Part shown: positions 23,008-33,581 of the stretch, one piece after another | Position numbering within the stretch: the first letter of the stretch is position 1 | How the letters are laid out: each line of letters begins with the position of its first letter | From: Thermomucor indicae-seudaticae | Lineage: Eukaryota; Mucoromycota; Mucoromycetes; Mucorales; Lichtheimiaceae | DNA: 64,000 nucleotides | Direction of reading: 5' to 3' | Assembly: GCA_000787465.1 (NCBI GenBank) | Contig: JSYX01000048.1 | Span: 36,538-100,537, forward strand | Translations under genes and position numbers: made by a program | Notes under the pieces: model-generated | Seen by the model: only the letters and a program-made list of their open reading frames with translations | What the model was told of the DNA's origin: nothing | Database searches by the model: none

Positions 23008-24315
23008 AATAAACGCGGTGGAGATTCACCTAGTTCCAGGCAGTTTGCGCTGGAAAGGGACTACGGAACTTTTGCTAAATGCATTGTGAAAATGCGTCAA
23101 AGTATTTCGGATGATGCAAGACTTTGCGTGGTCGATTACCATACGCGCTACAGGGAAAAATAATCAAGCAGAGAACTTCTGCTTATATATCACCGGCTAT
23201 GGAACATGGAAGTTTTTGTATCTCATGACACAGGCTCTTAAACTAACCTGAGAGCCGTCGATCTGTAGTGTGCGTAGTGATCCACTTTCGTGCAATCATT
23301 GACGCGGAGTTGGTGGTACATGTGTGCTGTAGAAACGGTAATAACCATTGATAAAGGATCCGTAACCTAGCGTAGAGATCTGGCAATGAAGGACACAAGT
23401 ACACGTTTATTGCGTACCACTTAAAATGCCTTCTTCTCTTTTGTCTTTCCAAGTATTTGGAAGTACCTTACTGTCCTGCGATATTTATGCATACATTCTC
23501 TTAAATGGGGCCAGTATCTCTAGACTTAACTCCCTACTCCAAAGCCAATGGCGCTGCAACGTCGGCTGCGCGTACCCTACATCGCAACCGGTGCTTTTAC
23601 TACATCAACGGACACGCCAGCGTTATAGCTGAGGCCTTGTAAGTTTCTTCGAGGTCTGACATTTCAAGAGTTAGCCACATTCGCCGACACTCGACACTTG
23701 GCAGGAAGGAAGGGAGTCAAGAATGAAGCACGGCCGCCACGGCTAGGGAAATCGTAACGAGATATCAAACGGTAGAAGTTACGTTGAAAAGCATTTAAGG
23801 CCAAAATTTCGAAGTGTTTGAGGAAAATCTCTTGGGACTGGTTCATAGGCAGTCGATGTCAACCCGCTAGCACCTGCCCTGCACAACCCAATATAACAAC
23901 ACTCTTGACCTTCGGGAACGCTCCGATACGGACCACGGGCCTGATCGGCGGAGGCAGGGTGGATGAGGCCATTTTTGGGCGTCGACAACGGCGTCCCCTT
24001 CGGGGAGTGCAGGAGCAAGTGTTCATGGTTGCTTGAAGCAAACTGATAATAACTGGCAATATTCTTACTTCCGCATTTACTCAAGTAACCTTTATCTCTG
24101 GATCAAATAGTTCTTTATTTCCTGCGCAAACTTTTCGTACATTCATTTGGATTTGAGGAATAAAACTTTAGACATGAAGCGGCTAATCTTTAATATAAAT
24201 CGCCTCATGTGGACCGTGCCAAATTGCCTTAAACGGTCAATTTCATACTGCCTTAAAAAGATGCACTATCCTTTCCCTTCAAAGTGTTGTTTTCAGCTTG
24301 CTTTTGCTCATTGCA
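23008..24315. other. 1.3 kb intergenic region
   Basis: No gene supported. A short GC-richer patch at about 23860-24040 is open on both strands but matches nothing I know and has no splice context; it may be a fragment of an old element. The last 100 nt should contain the AP180 promoter. Confidence 0.4.
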
Positions 24316-26193
24316 ATGAGCGACATTATGGACACCGCTGTGCGTAAAGCGACACGCCAAGACTATCAACCGCCGAAACAGAAGCACCTGGCGAGTATGT
24401 CTATAACAAAACGGCTGGCTTCTCCACAGTATACCCTAATGTACCTTTTCTCTCAAATATAGCTTTGGTTGCATTGACTTTCCAATATCCTGCCAGCTCA
24501 CCGGACATTGTCGACTTGTTGGAAGGACGACTTCAAGAAAATTCATGGATCGTACGTTCTTATGCCACGCGGTTCGACAGTTACGGCTAACCCCGCAACC
24601 GTCTCTAGGTTTCATTCAAGGTGCTGATTATTCTTCATACCCTTATGAGAGATGGGAATGGCGATAATGTCATTGCCTATATGGAATCTCGGCCATCCAC
24701 TTTGGACACCACTCGTTTACGAGAAAAAAGCTCAGGTTTGGGAAAAAGTCATGACCGTTTCTGTCAAAAGGAGCATAGAAAACTCTAATACAGTGAACAG
24801 GGACAGTGCAAATCCAGAATATATACTCGTACACAGCCTATCTTCAAGAACGAGTTCAAGCTTACCGCGAGCTACGAGTGGACCACGTCAAGGTCACCAT
24901 GCGGAACAAGGTGGGAAAACTTCGGCACCTTTCCGTAGCGGATGGTCTTTTGAAGGAAACCATGGTCCTGCAAAGACAGATCGCTTCGCTCTTACAGTGC
25001 AACGTAAGGTATTTTTAGACACTGTTTAATAGCAACTTGGCTCAAATGAATCAATGCGATAGATACAATTTGACGAGGGAGAAAATGGCCTCAGCTTGTA
25101 TGCTTTTCGGCTGCTGGTAGAAGACTTGCTTGTCTTATTTCAGACCGTAAATGAGGCTATCGTTAACATACTCGGTTGGTACCCTCATGAAAAATGCGTA
25201 GCGTGTAGATCAGCTCACGTGTGCGTATTTAGAGCACTACTTCGCTATGCCTAAACCTGAGGCAAGGCTATCCTTAGATGTCTACAAGCGTTTCGCTCGA
25301 CAGACAGAGCAAATCGTTGCATACCTGAATAGGGCGCGGCATTTGCAACACGAGCTTCAGATAACTATTCCACCGACCCGACATGTGTGTGTCTCCTAGC
25401 CCACGTAGCATTTCACCGTCAATAATTAATCGTGCTTTCGATGCATATAGGCCCCGCTTTCTCTGGCATCCGCCTTGGAAGAATACCTTCGTGATGCCCC
25501 GAGCCCAAAACCTCAAGTCGAACCGAAAAAGGTGCAGAAACCAGGCATGTGCAAAGAGATAAGCCGTAACATGAACAATGTATTAACTGGGCGCAATTCG
25601 TTATCACAGAGTACGAATCTACAAGCTCTGGAAATAAACCACAGCAGCCGAAAGAGTTAATTGATTTCTTCACAAGTCTCGAAAATGAACAAACAACAGT
25701 TCTTGTCAACCCTGTTTCGACACCATCATTTGTCGCACCGCAAATGACACATGCTTCCGCTACGTTCAGTTCCAGTGGCGCACATAATCCGTTTAGGGCT
25801 CCAGCTTTGCCGCCAGCAGGCATGAACAATCTGCTGCAACCAAGCAATACTGGCTTTGTTGCCCCACAACCTAGCATGTCCATTTCCACCTCATTGACAA
25901 CGAGCAACCCGTTCAGGCAAAGTCATACGAGTCCCATCGTTACGCCCCAGCAGAGCATCTCAACGCCAAACATGAATAGCTATAACTTGAATGGCTTCCA
26001 GGCACATGTCACGCAACCAACTCCAAATAATAGCAGCATGCTTTTCACACAGCAACCACAACCCAGTAAATACAACCCATTCGCAGCAGCGACAACAACA
26101 ACAACGACAACAAATAGCATCACACCTAATTTTACTACCATCAGTCCTAATTTATCCGTCCAACCTTTCTATGTACAGTCGCATCCTTGGTGA
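24316..26193 (+). CDS. AP180: AP180/CALM-type clathrin assembly protein (ANTH domain)
   Basis: Endocytic adaptor that binds PtdIns(4,5)P2 through its ANTH domain and recruits clathrin and EH-domain partners. Exons 24316-24394, 24463-24551, 24609-24735, 24801-25003, 25063-25174, 25233-25384, 25451-25544, 25610-26193; 479 aa. ANTH about residues 3-275: AVRKATRQDYQPPKQKHLA is the lipid-binding Lys-rich start, followed by VSFKVLIILHTLMRDGN, YLQERVQAYRELRVDHVK, LLVEDLLVLFQTVNEAI and VYKRFARQTEQIVAYLNRAR. The tail is Asn/Gln/Thr-rich with three NPF motifs (about 345, 385 and 441), the known ligand of EH domains. The last intron (25545-25609) needs a GC donor (GCATGT) to stay in frame. Shorter than yeast Yap1801/1802. 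Downstream by 53 nt lies the small predicted mitochondrial gene. Confidence 0.88.
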
Positions 26194-26246
26194 AAAAAAA
26201 ACAATAAAAAACCTACACCGAAACTCCGGGGTAGATCGTGTTTGTC

Positions 26247-26848
26247 ATGTTGCGTGTGTCTCGGGCAGCAAAAGGGTTCTCCAATGTGCGCGGCTATGCT
26301 TCAGCAGCGAGTCCACCCAAACGGAGGGTGGGTGCTGTGCGCGGAGGGTATACCGATCGGCAAATGGCAAAGATGCTCCAAGCTAATGCCGTTTTTCTCC
26401 ATCTAGCATACTAGGATTTTTACTCGGAACAGCTGCCTGCATTGCCATTTCCGAGCGATTTATTGAGAATGACTTTATGGCATCCACGCGTCATTTGGCC
26501 GCGTCAGTGAACGAATTGCGTGCTTCCACAGAACAGGTTTCGGAAAAGCGAAAGAGCGCAACAAACTAGAACCTAGATTAAAGACGCAAAAACATTAGGT
26601 GCGCGAGTATGCCGATATCGTGGAACGCGTGGACCGTGATTTCCATCAATTGCGTGCAGAAGGTGTGAAGCAAAAAGATTTGGAAAAGTTGAAGAATGAA
26701 GTCTATCGATTGCATGCAAGTGTCTACGCTCGGCTTTCCAAATTCTGTTTGCATATTAACCCCTGCTTCGTTTTGGCAGGATATCGTCAGCCGTAATCAT
26801 GTTGAACTCAAGGCTCGTGTTTCGAACTTGGGTAAGGAAGACCAATGA
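26247..26848 (+). CDS. Small predicted mitochondrial membrane coiled-coil protein
   Basis: I do not recognise the family. Exons 26247-26347, 26407-26536, 26599-26715 and 26780-26848 give 138 aa. The N-terminus (MLRVSRAAKGFSNVRGYASA) is rich in Arg, Ser and Ala without acids, like a mitochondrial presequence. One membrane helix follows (GILGFLLGTAACIAI, about residues 34-50). The remaining 85 residues are a charged amphipathic helix, probably coiled coil (REYADIVERVDRDFHQLRAE, QKDLEKLKNEVYRLH). An inner-membrane assembly factor or structural subunit is plausible but unproven. The third intron (26716-26779) starts GCAAGT, has TTAAC as a likely branch site, and ends GGCAG; no GT donor keeps the final exon in frame. 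The ATG lies only 53 nt after the AP180 stop, so the promoter is very short or inside AP180. Confidence 0.65.
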
Positions 26849-27339
26849 ACCCTACAGAGTATGTAGGGACTTAATTCTTGATTGACTGTACATAGAAAAC
26901 GAAGTGCATCGGTCTTTGTAACACGCGCCCGTTTTGCAAACATCACATAAGATAGTCGGGTTTTATTCACACCATAAATAGTGCTTGCGCTTAGTAGAAG
27001 TTTTCACTTACTGTGAAATATTGCTCCTTTATTGAGCTATAGACGGGACGTGATACATCTTGTGAGGGAAGAGACAAGTCTCATGAACAAAGTCTAATAA
27101 GCAAAATCTAACATCTGACGCATCAGAATTAAACATACTCACCTCCGTCAACGGAAGTAGTACATGTATGTAGGTCTTCGACCAGTGTTCGACGAGGCTA
27201 CTCTGCATGAGTTCCTTCAGGCATTGATGGTCAGCGTTCCTCAGTGATGTCTCTGCAGGCGGGATACGTCTGCCTTTCGAATGGTATTTTGAACGATTCA
27301 AATTGCGAATAATGTTCACCTCTGCATTATAACGGTATT

Positions 27340-27860
27340 GGACGTTATGACCATAGATCTCTTCGCCGGTTTGAGCCCATCCCCACTCGCAACCGTTAGA
27401 TTTCCAACGATTGATCCTAGTTTCGTCAACGACGACAACGTGCTTCCAACCGCCAAGGGTCTAGTTTTCTTAGAAGTTAGAAAATGTCTTCCCGGCAGTT
27501 TTACATCGAGGATTTAATGGCAGCATTTTCAGCTTCTTGTGAGATATAAAGTCCACTTCTTTCAAGACTTTCCAGATAGTCTGTGGATTTAAGTCTGCAC
27601 CCTCCCTTGCAATGTGTCTCGCTACTTGGACGGTGGTTTTATATGTACTCGCCACTATTGATTCTACGCAATATCAAGCAGGTCTGCTGGTCAATAATCA
27701 AGTGCGGCTGCCCATCTATTCCGGAAATGACATGAGAGCAGTGCGTTTTACGGATATTGGACACTGTTTTCCAACTATGTGCGACGCTGAAGCAACTGTA
27801 CGAGTCGACATGTTCCACGCCAATACCGTAACTACACTGTTTCGTTTATCCTCCTAGAAT
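27340..27860 (-). pseudogene. Decayed Tc1/mariner transposase
   Basis: On the minus strand a broken frame carries Tc1/mariner features. A helix-turn-helix-like part reads VARHIAREGADLNPQTIWKV and then KKLKMLPLNPRCKTA. After a stop the catalytic region begins: GGWKHVVVVDETRINRWKSN, then CEWGWAQTGEEIYGHNVQYR. The Asp in VDETRIN matches the second catalytic Asp of the DDE triad. Upstream frames (about 27860-27660) and downstream ones (27319-27029) contain stops and no clear third catalytic residue. I could not find terminal inverted repeats. The copy is dead and seems old. Confidence 0.7.
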
Positions 27861-28643
27861 TTGCGCACGGTTGCGAGAATATGCAATGCGATGATGGCGA
27901 TGACACTAAATGGGAGCAAGGCAGACAGCGGGAGGCTAGACGGCGTTCCTCAATCAGGGCAAAAATTTCTGTTGCAGAAAAACTGTGATGCCATGGCTTC
28001 GGCCCATGTAACGTGTTCTGTGGGTCGCGCGTCGATGTCAGTCACTACCAACGATTTAGAAAGAAGTGTACACGTAATTGATGCCTCGCTAAGCGGGAAG
28101 ACGCAAGGCAGGGAATTGGAATGGTAGTTCGTTACAGAAAAGCTTTCAATAAATATCGGTTGGTGTGGACGATGCGAATGAATATAAGAGACAAAATTAC
28201 GACGGTAAAGGAAAGCCACGGTCAGTCGCGAATGCTAGATTGAATTATTGATGGGAACAAAGTCAATTTCGGCTGGACGCAAAAAAGAAACTTTCCAAGT
28301 AGCGCAATCGGCATGCGGTATGTGTTGGTCTTGTTTGTCGTCTTCCCGTTTTGGAGACGGAATCTGCGACGTTTCCGGATGTTCTTTGTATTTGTTGGGT
28401 ACGCTTTGCCTGTGCCAGAACTTTTGAATAAAAGTAGCCATTCAAAGGAAGGTAGGATCCAAATGGAGCACGATGTTAGTTTACCATGACTACATTTGCT
28501 AAGTTTCCGTGTGCTTTCAATACAAAATAGCCATAGTAAAACTCAAAAGGAAGGATCTGTCGCTGTTGCAAAAAATTTCGGAGCCTGCGTGTTCAGTGCT
28601 GCACTTCTTACTCCTTTGCCCCCCTTTCTTCTTCCAACAGGGC
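27861..28643. other. Intergenic, possibly element debris
   Basis: Open frames on both strands are short and unrecognised (for example minus 28441-28235). This may include further pieces of the Tc1/mariner element. The end, 28600-28643, is pyrimidine-rich and finishes CAACAG, a possible 3' splice site of a 5' UTR intron for the next gene. Confidence 0.35.
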
Positions 28644-28931
28644 ATGATACCAGAGGAGTATCTTTTAGCTTTCGCTCTATTGATCATTTTTGTTCTCGTT
28701 GGTATCGGGCTCGTACTATGGTGTTGCTGTTGTCATCGTCGTATATCTAGCGACGTAGAAAGACCAGAACAACAACCCTTACTGTCTGCAGCTCGAAGGA
28801 CGGCCAGTTTCTACCAATGGAACAAACCACCACCTCGCAGTTTTATCACGTCACCTACGCCCAGCAATGATCCGAACTGGAAAAGTCGAAGAGATGCGCT
28901 GCTGAAAAAATACGCTCGGACAGATCAATAA
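28644..28931 (+). CDS. Small single-span membrane protein, unknown
   Basis: Intronless in its coding part, 95 aa. A short extracytosolic start (MIPEE) is followed by one strong membrane helix (YLLAFALLIIFVLVGIGLVL, residues 6-25). Then comes the cluster WCCCCHRR, a typical palmitoylation context at the membrane edge, and a soluble tail with PEQQPLLSAARR (a PLL-type acidic-dileucine-like sorting signal), aromatic and Pro-rich parts, and a basic end (RRDALLKKYARTDQ). I know no family. The frame extends upstream to 28509, but the CAACAG just before the ATG suggests a leader intron. Convergent with the secreted-protein gene, whose stop lies 70 nt away. Confidence 0.6.
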   Translation: MIPEEYLLAFALLIIFVLVGIGLVLWCCCCHRRISSDVERPEQQPLLSAARRTASFYQWNKPPPRSFITSPTPSNDPNWKSRRDALLKKYARTDQ

Positions 28932-29001
28932 ACACGTTCTTCTTTTATTGTATCTAGTCTACTTTAAATAAAAAAAAGAATAAAAGATAGCGGTTTGTAT
29001 T

Positions 29002-29367
29002 TTAACGGCTCAAGAGACCGGAAAGCATCGCTTTGCGGGCTGACGCGTCCAAAGAGATACACTTTGTCGATTCAGTGCCTTCACACTTGAGCGCCATGAT
29101 TGATGAACCGCAAGACTTGGTGCACGCAGCAAATGTCTTGTCGTCACATACAATAGCTTGTTCTTGGTTCTCGAGATTTGCCATCACGCACACCGGCATG
29201 CTTTCCTGGCAAACGCACGCGATATGGGAACCGTCCTTGCCGTAGGTCTTGCACATGGACTGAGCCGCATCCAACTGCTGTTTTGCGCTACAATCCTGTA
29301 GTTTCACTTGGCCAGCCGCAATCACGGCACATGCCAGCATGAAAAGTCCAAAAAAGATCGCTTTCAT
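29002..29367 (-). CDS. Small secreted cysteine-rich protein
   Basis: Intronless, 121 aa. A clear signal peptide (MKAIFFGLFMLACAVIAAGQ) has its likely cut near residue 19. The mature part holds ten cysteines, spaced as DC, MC, ACVC, PVC, VC, AC, SC, KC and KC, so up to five disulfides are possible. No known domain is recognised. The ATG at 29367 was chosen over an upstream in-frame one at 29418 because it opens the signal peptide directly. Possible roles, by analogy only, are a cell-wall or extracellular protein or a secreted effector-like protein; nothing in the sequence decides. Codon use resembles the neighbouring genes. Confidence 0.75.
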   Translation of the reverse strand: MKAIFFGLFMLACAVIAAGQVKLQDCSAKQQLDAAQSMCKTYGKDGSHIACVCQESMPVCVMANLENQEQAIVCDDKTFAACTKSCGSSIMALKCEGTESTKCISLDASARKAMLSGLLSR

Positions 29368-29618
29368 GATGTCTAATGGCAGATAAAGAAAAGCAATTAC
29401 ATATTTATAGGTGCTCACGCCCCCCTTTCATTCCAGGCTCTGGATCGTGCATCCGGTTTAGTATCCAACTAACTTGTACGGTTTCCCCTTCTTTTTAGTA
29501 TACAAAAGGTAACAACAAACAACTTACATGAGAAAATACAAAAGGGTAACTGGTAGGTAATGAAAGATCAAAGAAAATACAGCAAATCGTACAAACGAAA
29601 AAGGGGAAGTAAGGGTTA

Positions 29619-31293
29619 TCAAGCGGATACAGTGGCCTTTAAAGGCTCATCTGTCCCCTCAACGTCCATTGTTTTGGTGGTATCAGGTCGTGGTGTCGTC
29701 TTGTTATTTCCACTGTTCCCAAATCGACTGCTCATCCTAGCATCGCTTTCCTCCTGAACTGGTCGGAATCCTTTTGGCAGTGGTAAAGGCGTAGAAAATG
29801 AATGATAGGAAGACGATGGGTTACTTAAGGACCGTGGTTCTTTGGTATGATATGTAGATAACTTTTGCTCAGCAATCAACTTCTGTTGAAGCTGGAGTTG
29901 TTCCTGTAATTGCAGCAAATTTCTCGTTTCGGCCTTATGCGCAAGCAGCGCTGCCGCTGCGCCAGGAGGCATTGTGCTGTTCCCATTGTTACTGCTGTCA
30001 TTACCGTGCGGTAACGGATCCCGTGAGCTCACAGCGTCGTGTTGGGACCCAACGGCTTTGAAGTCACTTGACTGAATTCGTTGTGGTTGGGGACGTCGCA
30101 GCACCAAATTCGCACTGTTATTCATCCGTCCCTCCACCTGCACGCGCACTTCCAGGGCACTGATTTTCTCCCGTAAGCTCTTATTCCGCTTTTCGAGATA
30201 TTTTATGTATTCAACCGCCTTAAACAGAACCGTGCTTTTGCTGTTGTTGATATTTTTAAGAGTCGGTACGATGTCTGTCAGTTCTTTGAAACCCGAACGG
30301 ATTGTGCTCCTCCGCTTCTGTTCGGAGGCGATATGATTTGCACGCTTCTCCTCCTCAGTAAGCAACTCTTTATGTGGCCTGCTGCGTCGGCCTTCCGTCG
30401 TGCGCTGATCGCTCATTTTCTTCTTTGTAGTCTTGACGTCTGAGGAGGTATCCAGTGGCCGCTTTATACTCTTTGTTGGGATATAATGCATATTGACTGT
30501 ATCGCTTTTTCGAAGATAGACAGCGTCAGAACTATGTTGTGCCGTCGAATTAGGCGCCGCACAATATTTCTGTTCTTGGCGATTCTCATTCAATGAGAAA
30601 CTGATAGAAGCCCTTGACCTGATCATCGGATCTACGTTCTGCTCCCTGATCCGTTTCTGCTCATCCAGAGAGCGCAAGATATTGCGTCGTCTTTCCTCCG
30701 CGCCATCATCATCTTCACATACGACTGTAGTGTTGTGATATGACGAAGGGGGAATGAGATAGTTTGGTGATCCTGCAGCAAAACTAGGGTGATGCGAATA
30801 CGAATGTCCATACAGATCCGGCAGGCGACTCGGGAGCAGTTCGACTTGCATATCTTGGTCGGTGGCCACAGTGTCGAGAAATTGTGAGAATGCTCGTTGA
30901 TCAGCTTCGTTCAGAAGCGACCCGGCGCTGCTTCCAGCTGCAGGAAGCTGTGCCTGAGCAATATTGAACAGCGAGTCGTCAAATAATGGCGCAGAACCCT
31001 CTTCCGGAAAGAAAGGCGGAGGAATGTCAAGCGGAAGAGGAATGGCAACATTGGGATCTAGACCGAAACTGAACTGGAAATCTGCATTGAAGTTAACATT
31101 GGGTCAAAGACACTGTAAAGGTCACGCTTTGCTTACTCTCAAAGGGCACTGGTTCCTGTAAGGGTGCGTCGGCGCTTTGGTCACTGGAAATGCCCCTATC
31201 ATAATAGGGCCAGTCAAACCCTGCAGTGTTGGTCATCGATCCAGATTCTGCTCTAAACGAATGCGGTACATTGTGAGACTGTGAGTAGTTCAT
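29619..31293 (-). CDS. bHLH transcription factor (Tye7/Ino4/Mlx-like basic region)
   Basis: Nuclear DNA-binding protein. Exons 31293-31137 and 31081-29619 give 539 aa. The N-terminal third is acidic and Pro-rich (IPLPLDIPPPFFPEEG), a possible activation domain. The bHLH is at about residues 295-355: basic region EEEKRANHIASEQKRRSTI, loop NINNSKST, helix 2 VLFKAVEYIKYLEKRNKSL running into a short leucine-zipper-like helix. The His/Glu/Arg triad at the DNA-contact positions (H...E...R) predicts binding to CACGTG E-boxes. Downstream is a Gln/Leu-rich helix (about residues 430-460). Relatives govern glycolytic or phospholipid genes in yeasts, but the target pathway here cannot be read from sequence. 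The downstream tail is Ser/Pro/Thr-rich. Confidence 0.87.
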
Positions 31294-31450
31294 CAGAGTG
31301 AAAAGCAAGTGGAAAACGGAAAATGTTCAGACCCCGCCTTTCGTTTTCACGTTCTCACACTGTTAACGTTGGCGTTGCACAAACACGCCTGCTCCACGCG
31401 TTCAGCTCGACCAATCTTATTGCGTACACCGCTCTTCAAACTTCAGGGCT

Positions 31451-33205
31451 TTAATTAGCTCTGCATTCTGCAGCCCAGTTATCCGGGATCTGATCTTTTA
31501 CAATCTTTTTGAAAGCTTCTAATGTACACAAACTCTTATCTCCACTGGCATGATGATCTCCTTGGCCGGCACAGCCAGGCAGTTCGAGGATTTTGTCATT
31601 ATATCTCACACGAACGTAATGCTGTTCTTTCTGCTTGCGGAATAAACTGTTCCACCAGGAACTTTCACCACTCTTCTGCTTGAATAATTCGAAAATAACG
31701 GCGCTGCCAAATGGCGGCCATCTAGCATACAAGATAGGTTAATTACATGCAGCAAGACACACAACTATAAGAAAATCTTGCCTTTTGTCGTACGCCCCTA
31801 GAATTATTAACAACGGTGCTACTGTCCTGTACATCACTCCGTAAGAAAATTTAGTCAGCAGCCATAAAAGTGTTTGCCTACTCACGTGTCGTGTCCGGAA
31901 TACAGGTAGAGTTTACGGTCGCCAGCACCCGTCTTGCGGTCACTACCGTTTGCTCTTGCGACCATGCGGTCACGGATGTCACCCATTAATCTTCCCATAC
32001 TCAGGCGTCTCATTTCTTGAGATATCATGTTGCCGTAGAACCACTCCATGACCACTACCTCCTCTAGGTCTTTAAGGAGCTGCTCATCCACTTCCGGTGG
32101 CATCGGAAATCCATGCGTTCTGGCAGATATAAGAGTGTCTAACAAAAAGAACAGTCAGTACAAAATTTTGTGGCGATGAATAGCTCTCAGCTTGCCTAAA
32201 ATGCCGTTGGCAGATGGATGGCTATCCAGGGAGACATTTTTCACGTGATTCTTCAAGCGGTCAGAGATTGATGCTAATTTTTCTTTGAACATTTCTGCTA
32301 CTTCGCCATTGAACTGTTTAGCCAGCTCACGCAGCCGATAGCAATGAGGATTCGGAAACAGGTTGTCCGAGATCGGATCACTACGATGCATTTTTCGATC
32401 AATGCATTGCCGCTTGTTCGTTTATCTCTTTCCTACCGTGTACGGATTTTCAGTTCAAAATCGTCATTCCGCTTACCAGGAGGATATAAACCAGCAGCGA
32501 CAAGTTGCTGCACTGATTCTTGTGTACGAGTATAATCCGTGCTTCGGATATAGATTGCTTTGTCATCGTACACGTCCGGCAGGAACTTTAGCCTGGGCAA
32601 GCAGAGTCAGGCACTCTAATGGGATGACGAGTGATCCTTTTCTTTACCTATTGATATATATCTCGCGCAGCCGCGCACCAAGTAACGCCATATTGTTTCG
32701 ACCCAAGTTAGTCAACTGCCCAAAATAACTTGGAATAATCAGTCCCTGTTCTCCCTCAGAAGCATTCTTCCCCAGGAGTGTACTCATACCAGGAACCTTC
32801 TTCAAAGGTTTTCGGAGAGCCATCCTTGTCTTCAGCGTCCACAAGTCGCTTTAACGGTACAAAACTTTTGGTTCGCTTATTTTCTGCGTCTTTGTCGAGA
32901 CCAATGATGGTCGCCATCATACGGCTGTTGGCATCACACATCGTCCAAACGGCCGGAAATAGCTTCTCTAATCGCTTCCGAACAGGCGTTCGTTCGCCTA
33001 AACTTTACGCGTTAAAGACAGTACATCGCAGACAATAAAGGGGACGAACCATGACGATGAACGATTTGCAATAACCTGCAAGTAGGGATAACCTTTGGTT
33101 ATTTATCATTTCCTCTTCTGCGACAGACGAAGCCTATACTTGCGATAACTCTAGGTCGGACGGGTAGGAACCCGAGTCGACATGAGGCAATTCAGCCGAG
33201 ACCAT
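31451..33205 (-). CDS. Histidine acid phosphatase (ACP2/ACP6-like)
   Basis: Branch-2 histidine phosphatase that cleaves phosphomonoesters through a phospho-His intermediate. Nine exons: 33205-33150, 33075-33050, 32997-32790, 32728-32648, 32592-32437, 32380-32196, 32138-31886, 31826-31782, 31721-31451; 426 aa. Catalytic RHGERTP is at residues 26-32 (assembled from exons 2 and 3), and the second catalytic site, SGHDTT, is at about 318-323. Family segments include CYFGQLTNLGR, IYIRSTDYTRTQESVQQL and AYDKRWPPFGSAVIFEL. No signal peptide or membrane helix is seen with this start, so it may be intracellular like ACP6 (lysophosphatidate phosphatase). A longer N-terminus upstream of 33205 is possible (KVTRHGHRCFFKS in frame). 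Two introns, 32195-32139 and 31781-31722, need GC donors. Divergent from the TOS4-like gene. Confidence 0.85.
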
Positions 33206-33581
33206 AAGTCCTGATTCACGCTGTATATTCGCTGGGTTATCTGGAAGAAGCTCTTTCTCCGCGACACTCTTAAAGAAGCAGCGATGTCCATGACGCGTGA
33301 CTTTGTACTTTTTAAGCTAACGAAGCAGTAATTCGTTTAAAGATGATGCTTAAATATTGGGGATAAAAGAGGTTCGACAAGTTGCTTTGTCTTGGGTTCC
33401 ATTACATCCCGCTTTTCCTATGTTTTCTGCAAAACGTTTTCTGTGGTCCAAGAAAGCGAAAAACGCATTACGCGTTAAACTCTGATATGATTGGCCAGCG
33501 TGCCAGATTGAGAGTAACGCGCTCATCCATAAGATTTTTTCTACCCTCCGTTCCCCTGTCATACTGCACTGAAAAGAAAAA
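33206..33581. promoter_or_regulatory. Shared divergent promoter region
   Basis: The 376 nt between the starts of the acid phosphatase gene (minus) and the TOS4-like gene (plus) must hold both promoters. It contains repeated ACGCGT-like words (GACGCGTGA near 33292 and ACGCGTTAAAC near 33470, with TAACGCGC near 33518). ACGCGT is the MCB element recognised by MBF in yeasts, and TOS4 is a known SBF/MBF target there. The link to this gene is inference. Confidence 0.4.

Noticed and set aside
33271..33300. ATG at 33291 as the acid phosphatase start
   Set aside because: It opens a frame ending after 46 residues and is not in phase with the catalytic exons; the ATG at 33205 is.
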